Source of the DNA: UBA6059 sp040222235
Lineage (GTDB): Bacteria; Bacteroidota; Bacteroidia; Cytophagales; Cyclobacteriaceae
Direction: 5' to 3'
DNA length: 64,000 nt
Assembly (NCBI GenBank): GCA_040222235.1
Contig: JAVKDO010000044.1
Span: forward strand, 1 to 64,000
In this document: positions 36,274 through 43,285 of the stretch, in pieces
Numbering within the stretch: the stretch's first letter is position 1
Layout of the letters: each line of letters begins with the position of its first letter
Program-made: the position numbers and the translations under genes
Notes under the pieces: generated by a model
What the model was told of the DNA's origin: nothing
The model's database searches: none
The model's input: only the letters and a program-made list of their open reading frames with translations

Positions 36274-36318
36274 ATAACCGTAGTATGCACCACAAAGGTG
36301 TGCATAGCGCGTTGTTAT
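36274..36318 (+). other. attC-like palindromic site, left end of the SIR2-like cassette
   Basis: Outer cores ATAAC (36274-36278) and GTTAT (36314-36318) frame inner arms TATGCAC (36284-36290) and GTGCATA (36300-36306), which are perfectly complementary. The unpaired spacers are unequal (5 and 7 nt), as in attC sites where extrahelical bases set polarity. Total 45 bp, just below the usual attC range of about 57-141 bp. Confidence 0.55.
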
Positions 36319-36354
36319 CTGCAATGAGTGCCACCTGAAAATGTCAGCTCTTGA

Positions 36355-37416
36355 ATGAAAAAAATTACGTATTTATTTGGTGCAGGAGCGAGTTTTCATA
36401 GCCTGCCATTATTGGCTACAATGAGTGAGCGAATGAACGCTTTCTCATGTTTTCTCAAAACAGCTTTAAGGAAAGGCATAATTACGAAAGACTTTGCTCC
36501 TCAATTTATTTCTGAACTTGATAAACTCTTAAAAGCTGAAAAGGAAAGCACTTCGATTGATGCATATGCCAAGGAACTGTCCAACTCTAACGAACACCGA
36601 AAGCTACTTCATTTAAAAGCTCTTTTAAGCAGTTACTTGATATTTGAACAGCTAGTGAAACCCGAAGATTTTCAGATTTATCTTGATGAACAAGACAGCA
36701 TTCCGTTAAACTTCGAAACTCTCGAATTAATTAAAAATCCCCTAGACAAACGATACAGAACTTTTTGGGGCGAATACACTGACCATTCTAGGAAATTGCC
36801 TGAAAACGTTAGAGTGCTTTCATGGAATTACGACATGCAACTAGAGTTCTCCTTTTCAAGATTTTCTCAATACAGCCTTGAAATGGTACAACAAGAATTA
36901 CGAGTTTTTCCATCTGAGCAAAAACAGATTGACATAAATCAATTCTGCGTTCTAAAGCTAAACGGTACAGCGGGATTACTAGATTCATATGGCAGCTCTC
37001 GACTGACTAACTTATTCGATCTCAACAAACATCACTTAAATACTGAGAATATTCATTTTTTAATAGAATTACTAGAGAAAAACTATCACAGAGCATTCAA
37101 CAACCCTGTTTTTGCCTTCGCTTGGGAGAACGAAGGAGTAACGAACCAAACACGAACTCTAGCAAAAGAGATTATTACCGACACAGAAATACTTGTAATT
37201 GTAGGCTACTCTTTCCCTTCTTTTAACTGGTCAGTAGATCAAGACATATTTAGCAATGCCAACAAGCTAGAAAAGATTTACTATCAAGCACCTGAACATG
37301 AGATTGAACAACTGAAGAATCACATGGACGCTATTAATCCTGAACTTAAAGGCAAAACTATAGGTATCAGCAACCTTAGAAACTTTTATATTCCTCCTGA
37401 AAAACAAAGCAGATAA
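36355..37416 (+). CDS. SIR2-like NAD-binding-fold protein
   Basis: A 353-aa protein with the SIR2-like glycine loop YLFGAGAS (residues 6-13), a conserved VLSWNYDMQLE segment (about 154-164, replacing the sirtuin fold's catalytic-side motif), LKLNGTAG near 218, and a C-terminal ILVIVGYSFPSFNWSVDQD. There is no sirtuin zinc module. SIR2-like domains often act as NAD+-depleting effectors in anti-phage systems; here there is no partner gene, so defence is only a possibility. Base use is more AT-rich than that of neighbours, in line with acquisition as a cassette. Confidence 0.78.
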   Translation: MKKITYLFGAGASFHSLPLLATMSERMNAFSCFLKTALRKGIITKDFAPQFISELDKLLKAEKESTSIDAYAKELSNSNEHRKLLHLKALLSSYLIFEQLVKPEDFQIYLDEQDSIPLNFETLELIKNPLDKRYRTFWGEYTDHSRKLPENVRVLSWNYDMQLEFSFSRFSQYSLEMVQQELRVFPSEQKQIDINQFCVLKLNGTAGLLDSYGSSRLTNLFDLNKHHLNTENIHFLIELLEKNYHRAFNNPVFAFAWENEGVTNQTRTLAKEIITDTEILVIVGYSFPSFNWSVDQDIFSNANKLEKIYYQAPEHEIEQLKNHMDAINPELKGKTIGISNLRNFYIPPEKQSR

Positions 37417-37524
37417 CAGGCGCTAAGCCCAATCGGCTTACTTAGTTATTTGTAAAGGGAATCAAGAACAGATACATTTGAGATATCCGAAAGGCTGAGC
37501 CGACTGTGCTTAGCTGGTCGTTAT
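37413..37524 (+). other. attC-like palindromic site, right end of the SIR2-like cassette
   Basis: From 37413 the left arm reads ATAAC, GCTAAGC (37422-37428), TCGGCT (37433-37438). The right arm carries their complements AGCCGA (37498-37503), GCTTAGC (37508-37514) and GTTAT (37520-37524), in register with a few mismatches. A 59-nt variable terminal loop separates the arms. Three matched blocks with small asymmetric gaps over 112 bp are just what an attC folds into. It overlaps the stop codon of the SIR2-like gene. Confidence 0.7.
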
Positions 37525-37544
37525 GTTTTATAGTGCAGAAAAAT

Positions 37545-38162
37545 TCAACGTTTCAAAAGTTTAAAAGCCATTTCTCTTCCTTCGCCTTGCACCATAGCCA
37601 GGTTGATCCAAAACCAGGCAAACTGCTCCATCAGCTGAAATTTGTCATTTCCACCAATATCGTAGCAAGCTTCAAACCCTGCGTCCAAGGCAAGTTGTTG
37701 AGCTATCGCTTTACTTTTTTCGCTATTGCCTGCCATGAACATGTCTACCGAATATTTGCCATATTTTGTATCTGAGATGTTGTTGAAACCCGTAGTATTG
37801 AAGCACTTGACCACATCTTCAGTAGCGGTATTCGCCAGGATTGCATCAGCAGTATTACTGAATCCTTCAGGTCCATTTCCTCTAATGATGTTCATAGAAT
37901 CAATGATGATTTTGCCACTAGTCTTACCAAGTGATTTGGTGACTTCAACAGCCATCATGGCGGGGGTAGCTAATAAAATAATCTCTGATTTTTCTACGGC
38001 TTCCAGTATTGGAAATACTGTAGTGTTGAGATTTTTCAGAAGTGCTTTTCCCTTAAAATTTGTGGTATCACGAACACCAAGATTAATCTGATGTCCTTTA
38101 AAACCCCACTTGGTAGCCAAAGCTCCACCTACATTCCCCGTTCCTATGATTGCGATGTTCAT
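37545..38162 (-). CDS. NADP oxidoreductase, F420-dependent type
   Basis: A 205-aa Rossmann protein starting MNIAIIGTGNVGGALATKW (GxGxxG loop) with LLATPAMMAVEV and FNTTGFNNI typical of the NADPH-dependent F420-reductase-like family. Many bacteria without F420 carry such proteins, where they act on other substrates. Last gene of the run that starts with the DJ-1/hydrolase fusion and lies 5 bp after the DUF481-like gene. Confidence 0.88.
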   Translation of the reverse strand: MNIAIIGTGNVGGALATKWGFKGHQINLGVRDTTNFKGKALLKNLNTTVFPILEAVEKSEIILLATPAMMAVEVTKSLGKTSGKIIIDSMNIIRGNGPEGFSNTADAILANTATEDVVKCFNTTGFNNISDTKYGKYSVDMFMAGNSEKSKAIAQQLALDAGFEACYDIGGNDKFQLMEQFAWFWINLAMVQGEGREMAFKLLKR

Positions 38163-38167
38163 TTTTA

Positions 38168-38935
38168 TTACCCTTTTTTATAATGATAGTTCAATCCCCA
38201 TGTCCAAAGTAAATCTTTCTGTCTGTTTGATTCAACAATCAGGTTTTCGTAGGTGTAGTTGATTCGTGATTGCATAGCCAACCCTTTCCAAATTACCAGA
38301 TTGACGCCAATCAAAAAGTGATATCTGCTGATATCTGATTCTTCAAAACCCTGCTGCCAATATCCTTCATAAACCAGCGATAGTTCATTTTTAATGATAG
38401 AATGAAATCCAGTTATGTACAACGAATACATCCACTGATCAATCTGCTGGTTCCCATTAAACTGCTCTTTGTTATAGTCAGCTTCCTCAAAACGCGTGCG
38501 CTCAAAGTTGCCATTACCTGAAAGCTTTAGGTTGTGACCAGGCCTTCGAATCAACTGATAAGTTAGGCCTCCACCTAGAAATGCTCGTTGCTCAATCTCC
38601 CGCCTAAAGTTGGTAGAGATGAATCCGATCGCATAAGGATATATTTTTCTTTCAGGTTTGTAGTAGAAAAAATTGCGAGAGAAAACATCTTCATCTGCCT
38701 TAAATCCCGAAAACTTCTGAAGCAAATAATTGTTCTGACTTTTAAAAACGAAGTGATCATTCAGTCTGCTTGACACGTCCAGCGATCCTAAAATACGCAC
38801 CAACTCCACATTGCCTGATTGAATAGAACCACTCAACCTTGTTTGTAGCTGAAAGGTGCTGGTATCGCTTTCATTGATTTGTCCGAATGAGACAAAAGAG
38901 GAAGCATATAAAAAGATGATAAAAAGGCTTCTCAT
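38168..38935 (-). CDS. DUF481-like outer-membrane beta-barrel protein
   Basis: A 255-aa protein with a signal peptide (about 1-19, ending SFGQ) and alternating aromatic strands: FQLQTRLSGSIQSGNVELV, HFVFKSQNNYLLQKF, LVIWKGLAMQSRINYTYENL. The pattern and length match DUF481 salt-induced outer-membrane proteins. Function unknown. It starts right after a terminator-like hairpin (38940-38976), so its expression may be lower than that of the gene upstream. Confidence 0.75.
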   Translation of the reverse strand: MRSLFIIFLYASSFVSFGQINESDTSTFQLQTRLSGSIQSGNVELVRILGSLDVSSRLNDHFVFKSQNNYLLQKFSGFKADEDVFSRNFFYYKPERKIYPYAIGFISTNFRREIEQRAFLGGGLTYQLIRRPGHNLKLSGNGNFERTRFEEADYNKEQFNGNQQIDQWMYSLYITGFHSIIKNELSLVYEGYWQQGFEESDISRYHFLIGVNLVIWKGLAMQSRINYTYENLIVESNRQKDLLWTWGLNYHYKKG

Positions 38936-38939
38936 AATT

Positions 38940-38976
38940 AAAAAATGGTGACTTCAGGATATACCTTAAGTCACCA
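38940..38976 (-). terminator. Intergenic rho-independent terminator or attenuator (minus strand)
   Basis: Stem TGGTGACTT (38946-38954) / AAGTCACCA (38968-38976), 9 bp, followed on the minus strand by six U (A-tract 38940-38945). It lies between the DJ-1 fusion stop and the start of the DUF481-like gene, only 4 bp before that ATG. Confidence 0.7.
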
Positions 38977-38983
38977 AGTCTTG

Positions 38984-40507
38984 CTAGTTAATTTCACTAA
39001 GAATGGATAAGAATCCAGCTGGATCCACCACAAATGGAAGATGCGAAGTTTCCAGCTTATATGTCTCTTTTACCTTTCCATTAGCCTTTGCCATGGCTTG
39101 CTGTAAGTCGTATCCTACTGCTTGATCTTTAGTGGTATGGATGTAATACTTAGGCACAGAACCAAACTTTTTAGCTGTCAAAGTAACTTTTTCTCCCAAA
39201 GGTTTGGTCGGCTCTGCCTTATGGTATTTAACTAATGCCTCTTTCATATAGTCCGGACAATCGGCACAAACCGCTGGAACAATCACGTTCTTTTTTATGG
39301 TTGCGGCTGAATAGTCCACGGTAAATTCCAATGCCTCACCTACTTTACTTTCTTTATCCTTTTTGGAGATGCTCAAAAGGTCTTCTCCATTTTGAGGAAG
39401 ATACGCTGATACATAGATCAGTTTTTCGATTTTATTCGGAATTTGCTCAGCAACTTGCGAGATTACCACTCCTGCCATGCTATGTCCTACCAACTTCACT
39501 TTTCCATCGTACTTTTCAATGACCGATTTTACCGTATTTACGTAATCCTGCAATGTGACTTCACCAGCGGGCGTTAGCTCAACTCCATGCGCTGGTAAGT
39601 TTACCACTTCCACGTTGGCATTGACAGCTAGTTGATTGCGAACAAATCCCCATGCACTTTCGTCTGCCCACGCACCATGTACCAACACATAGGTAGGGTA
39701 TCTCTTCTTGTCCTTTTCGAGTGCTTCAATCGTAAGTTTTGCTGCTTCTGCGCCACTATTCTGTTGCTGACCTGTAATCAGATTTCCGTCTGCTAATGCG
39801 AAAGAAGAGAATGGTGCTGCGGTAACGAAAGTTGTATTTTCGATCTTCTTGGCCTCTTCTTCAATTCTGAATGGCTGAATCTGCATGCCTACATAGTTGT
39901 CGGCATATTGCTCTTCAGAAGAAGCAAACCCTGTCCATTTTTTTCCGTCAACAATCAAACGATTAGTGCCTGGTACTTTAGCTTTTAACAAGATATTGGT
40001 ACCGTGGCAGATAGCAGCGGTTGGTTTTCCTGTTGCATAAAATTCTCCAAAGAACTGATGTAATGCTTCATTGTTGTAAAAAGTGTACATCGGCCCCTGA
40101 CCACCGCAAACGAAGATCGCTTTATAGTTATCTGGATTCACATCAGAAATCTTGATGGTATTTTTCAGCAATTCCATTTTCGATGGATCTGCAAGAAATC
40201 CTCTGGAGATGTAATCAAATGCCGAATAGCCACTTGCATCATCAGGAAGGCTAAAGCCATCAAATTTGACTTCTCCGCCTTCGGGACTAGCAAACTCTAC
40301 GGTGTACCCCGCCTCGGAAAACTCCCAGTATGGGTGCGTCACCTCAGATGCCCAGACCCCAATCGGCCAGCCAGTCTGCTCGCTAACCGCTGGATTAGAT
40401 ACAATCATTAAAATTTTTCCGCTATTACCAGCATTGTGCTGAGCAAAGCTGAATAATGATGTGAAAACGAATATTAAGCCTATAAGCTTACTTATACTTT
40501 GTTTCAT
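38984..40507 (-). CDS. Fusion of a DJ-1/PfpI-type domain and an alpha/beta hydrolase
   Basis: A 507-aa exported protein (signal peptide about 1-22, ending SFAQ). Residues 28-255 are a type-1 glutamine amidotransferase-like DJ-1/PfpI domain with the nucleophile elbow AAICHGTN. Residues 270-507 are an alpha/beta hydrolase with GHSMAG and a late SHLPF histidine, similar to plant SABP2-like esterases (YVLVHGAWADESAW). Each half normally stands alone. The exported fusion, next to a divergent HxlR regulator, suggests a response to reactive electrophiles such as aldehydes or quinones; this is inference. Confidence 0.87.
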   Translation of the reverse strand: MKQSISKLIGLIFVFTSLFSFAQHNAGNSGKILMIVSNPAVSEQTGWPIGVWASEVTHPYWEFSEAGYTVEFASPEGGEVKFDGFSLPDDASGYSAFDYISRGFLADPSKMELLKNTIKISDVNPDNYKAIFVCGGQGPMYTFYNNEALHQFFGEFYATGKPTAAICHGTNILLKAKVPGTNRLIVDGKKWTGFASSEEQYADNYVGMQIQPFRIEEEAKKIENTTFVTAAPFSSFALADGNLITGQQQNSGAEAAKLTIEALEKDKKRYPTYVLVHGAWADESAWGFVRNQLAVNANVEVVNLPAHGVELTPAGEVTLQDYVNTVKSVIEKYDGKVKLVGHSMAGVVISQVAEQIPNKIEKLIYVSAYLPQNGEDLLSISKKDKESKVGEALEFTVDYSAATIKKNVIVPAVCADCPDYMKEALVKYHKAEPTKPLGEKVTLTAKKFGSVPKYYIHTTKDQAVGYDLQQAMAKANGKVKETYKLETSHLPFVVDPAGFLSILSEIN

Positions 40508-40566
40508 GATTATGTTTTTTGTAATTCATAATCGAAAATACGAAGGGTACCTCCTTTAGATACTTT

Positions 40567-40603
40567 ACTTACAATTAAGTACTATACTTACTTTTTGGTA
40601 AGT
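40567..40603. promoter_or_regulatory. Candidate HxlR operator in the divergent region
   Basis: ACTTAC occurs at 40567-40572 and 40586-40591, and its complement GTAAGT at 40598-40603, so the last two form an inverted repeat with a 6-bp spacer. The element lies between the divergent hxlR-type gene (40663) and the DJ-1 fusion (40507). Confidence 0.5.
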
Positions 40604-40662
40604 TTGAATAAAATTCATTTAAATGAGCTTTTATTTGACCATGAAATTTAAAATACATTCCA

Positions 40663-41010
40663 ATGCCTGACTTTTTATACAATGGTAAGCGATACTACAA
40701 TCCCGTAGAGTTTGCGATGGATCGAATTGGAGGTACATGGAAAATGCCCATCCTTTGGCGTCTTCATCAACGGATATTTCGATTTGGCGAACTGAAAAAA
40801 GATATTCCTCACATATCGGATAAGATGCTAACTACACAGCTACGTGAACTGGAAGCGGACGGCTTTATTCATAGAGAAGTCTATGCAGTCGTTCCACCTA
40901 AAGTAGAATATTCAATCACAAAAAAAGGCAAAGAGGCGATTCCTATCATTGAGCGTATTAGAAGTTATGGACTTCAGCTTATGCAAGAGGCTGGCATTTC
41001 TAATCAATAA
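40663..41010 (+). CDS. HxlR-family transcriptional regulator
   Basis: A 115-aa winged-helix protein with the HxlR core: YNPVEFAMDRIGGTWKMPILWRL (YNPVEFAMDRIGG then TWKMPILWRL), FGELKKDIPHISDKMLTTQLRELE and the wing IHREVYAVVPPKVEYSITKKG. It lacks the N-terminal Cys used by HypR and YodB, although divergent from a likely detoxification operon. Probably represses the divergent DJ-1/hydrolase run and itself through the inverted repeat upstream. Confidence 0.92.
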   Translation: MPDFLYNGKRYYNPVEFAMDRIGGTWKMPILWRLHQRIFRFGELKKDIPHISDKMLTTQLRELEADGFIHREVYAVVPPKVEYSITKKGKEAIPIIERIRSYGLQLMQEAGISNQ

Positions 41011-41382
41011 ATTGTCTTATAATCTTTAAAATCTAATTTATTTTTTAGTTTTATAACATATTTTGAAGACACAAAACATAACAATCACTAAAAATGAATA
41101 TGCGAACTAAGCATTTTGAAAGAGCAATGCAAACCAGAATTTCTGGTGCTTCTAGCCACTGGGGCTCATACTCATTTTAGTTGGGCGCTAGTCACAAGGC
41201 GCACCCACAGCAAACTGATATGCGAACTCAAATTTTTCTACTTTTGCAGGCTCAGTACTATGGAATTGAGTAAATAAATAGAATGCGTCAAGAAGGCACA
41301 GACTAACCGCCAATAACCCTTGGTGTAAAGGCAAGTGGATGATTCATGTCAAAAAACTATATTGACTTCAAACTATCATCCT
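41011..41382. other. 372-bp gap between hxlR-type and esterase genes
   Basis: A 28-codon ATG frame (41094-41180) is present but unsupported. GGGCGC and GCGCACCC around 41194-41215 can form an imperfect hairpin. The string ATACTCATTTTA at 41168-41179 recurs at 43124-43135, on the other side of the esterase gene. Confidence 0.4.
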
Positions 41383-43002
41383 ATGAAAGCTATTTACCAC
41401 CTACTTCTGTCCCTATTTATTATTGCCTCTTTTGGGTTTTCATCTCAAGGGAGTACTAGTGGGCTTAGTTTTTCATTATCCTTTCCGGAAGAGTTAAGTG
41501 AAGGGCCACTTACGGGTCGCATGTTTGTCTGTATAGCTAGAGAGGATGAGCGGGAGCCACGCCTACAAGTAGGTAGGTATGGTGTTCAAGTCTTTGGACA
41601 AGATTTCGAAAACTTATCTGCAGGTTCCCAGGTCGAAATAACCAATGAAACCCTGGGGTATCCGATCGAATGGCTCAAGGATCTACCAAAAGGCACCTAT
41701 TTCATTCAGGCTGTCGTAAGCAAATACACTGAGTTTAAGCGCGCTGATGGCCATACCATTTGGCTACATAATGATCAATGGGAAGGACAGAACTGGAGAC
41801 GCTCACCGGGAAATCTATACAGTGATGTAATGAAAGTGACCATTGACCCAGGTGAAGACCGTACCATCGAATTAGTTGCGAACAATGAAATCCCTCCGAT
41901 TGAGGTACCTGAGGATACAGAGTGGGTGAAGAGAATAAAAATCCAAAGCGATATACTCACTGAATTTTGGGGACAGCCCATGTATTTGGGAGCGACCATC
42001 CTTCTTCCAAAAGGATACGAAGACAATCCTGATGCATACTATCCCACCATATATCAGCAAGGGCATTTCTCTCTGAGGCCACCGATGAGGTTTCAAGAAG
42101 ATCCTGAAAACGAATTGTACCAAAGCTGGACATCTGATGAGTTTCCAAGGTTTTTGGCAGTCACTATTCAACATCCGACACCCTATTTTGATGATAGCTA
42201 TGCTGTAAACAGTGTAAACAACGGGCCCTATGGAGATGCGATACACCAAGAACTGATTCCCAAAATAGAGCAAGAATTCAGGACAATTTCCAAATCCTGG
42301 GCCCGACTTCTTACCGGCGGATCTACAGGAGGGTGGGAGAGTTTTGCCTTGCAAGTGCTTTACCCTGATTTTTATGGTGGTACCTGGTCCTTCGCACCAG
42401 ATCCCTTAGATTTCAGAAATGTGGAAGGCATCAATATCTATGAGGATGAGAACGCCTTTTACAAGCAGCATGAGTGGTATAGGGTTCCCACTATCAATAC
42501 AAGAAATCCAGAAACGGCAGAAGCCGTGCTGACTTCTGAACAACGTAATAGGATGGAATTGGTCAATGGAACCAAAGGGCGGTCTGGCCAGCAGCTGGAC
42601 ATCTGGAGTGCAGTATACGGGCCTATTGGTGACGATGGATATTTTAAGCCGTTATTCAACAAGAGAACAGGAGAAATGGATTCGACGGTTGCAGAGTATT
42701 GGAAGGAAAATTTTGATCTCAGGTACTATTTAGAGAAGAATTGGTCCGAGGTAGGTCCTAAGCTGGTGGGCAAGCTGAACATCATTACTGGTCATATGGA
42801 TAATTTCTACCTCAACCAGGGTGTGTATCATATGGAAGAGTTCCTGGAGAGCACCAAAAACCCATATTACAATGGGACGGTCACCTATGGGCCGAAGCAA
42901 AAGGGGCATAGCTGGCGACCGTATTCCCAAGTAGAACTTATTTACAAGATGGCAGAGCATATTGAGAAAAATAGGCCAGCGGGTACTTTGGAGAAGTACT
43001 GA
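41383..43002 (+). CDS. Secreted esterase-like alpha/beta hydrolase
   Basis: About 539 aa from the ATG at 41383, which gives a clean signal peptide (MKAIYHLLLSLFIIASFGF); the frame is open 16 codons further upstream without signal-like sequence. A beta-rich N-terminal region (about 25-180) precedes a putative-esterase domain with the nucleophile in LLTGGSTGGWESFALQ (G-x-S-x-G) and a C-terminal His in KQKGHSWRPYS. Resembles esterase-D/Fes-type hydrolases acting on carbohydrate esters or siderophores; substrate not assignable. Confidence 0.8.
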   Translation: MKAIYHLLLSLFIIASFGFSSQGSTSGLSFSLSFPEELSEGPLTGRMFVCIAREDEREPRLQVGRYGVQVFGQDFENLSAGSQVEITNETLGYPIEWLKDLPKGTYFIQAVVSKYTEFKRADGHTIWLHNDQWEGQNWRRSPGNLYSDVMKVTIDPGEDRTIELVANNEIPPIEVPEDTEWVKRIKIQSDILTEFWGQPMYLGATILLPKGYEDNPDAYYPTIYQQGHFSLRPPMRFQEDPENELYQSWTSDEFPRFLAVTIQHPTPYFDDSYAVNSVNNGPYGDAIHQELIPKIEQEFRTISKSWARLLTGGSTGGWESFALQVLYPDFYGGTWSFAPDPLDFRNVEGINIYEDENAFYKQHEWYRVPTINTRNPETAEAVLTSEQRNRMELVNGTKGRSGQQLDIWSAVYGPIGDDGYFKPLFNKRTGEMDSTVAEYWKENFDLRYYLEKNWSEVGPKLVGKLNIITGHMDNFYLNQGVYHMEEFLESTKNPYYNGTVTYGPKQKGHSWRPYSQVELIYKMAEHIEKNRPAGTLEKY

Positions 43003-43133
43003 TACTTGAAACCGCGAGCCGCCCTGTTGGATCGATCATTATTCCCGTGAAGACCATTTAGATTGAGTGCTAGGTTCACTTTAGAGAAAATAGAAACTTC
43101 AAGAAATTGGCAAACCGGGCCTGATACTCATTT

Positions 43134-43145
43134 TAACGTACGTTA
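43134..43145. promoter_or_regulatory. 12-bp perfect palindrome upstream of korA
   Basis: TAACGTACGTTA is self-complementary. It lies 140 bp upstream of the korA start in a 283-bp gap that holds no gene. It could be an operator; no second copy was seen. Confidence 0.35.
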
Positions 43146-43285
43146 CGGAGCTGGTAGATCTGGATATACTTAGGGTGCCATCGAACAAGGGTCACGCTCA
43201 CGCTTGGAAGACTAATTCAGACCTTCCGAATATTAGCTTTCTGACTGCCTAATGTCATATTTCTTACCGTGGTAATGGATTAACT

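Larger units (their letters stand above)
36314..37524 (+). mobile_element. Single-gene integron-type cassette carrying a SIR2-like gene
   Basis: One promoterless-looking gene lies between two palindromes with matching ATAAC...GTTAT ends in the same orientation. The gene's stop codon (TAA, 37414-37416) falls inside the ATAAC core of the right site, the hallmark layout of integron cassettes. No integrase lies in the window, so this would be a lone cassette. Boundaries are taken from the GTTAT cores and are approximate. Confidence 0.55.

Noticed and set aside
36355..37416. SIR2-like gene as part of a multi-gene defence system such as Thoeris or a SIR2-Argonaute pair
   Set aside because: Neighbours on both sides are metabolic genes and no TIR, Argonaute, HerA or similar partner is present.
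41094..41180. A 28-codon ATG frame downstream of the hxlR-type gene, as a possible small peptide
   Set aside because: No leader motif, no paralogue and no coding support; kept only as a note.
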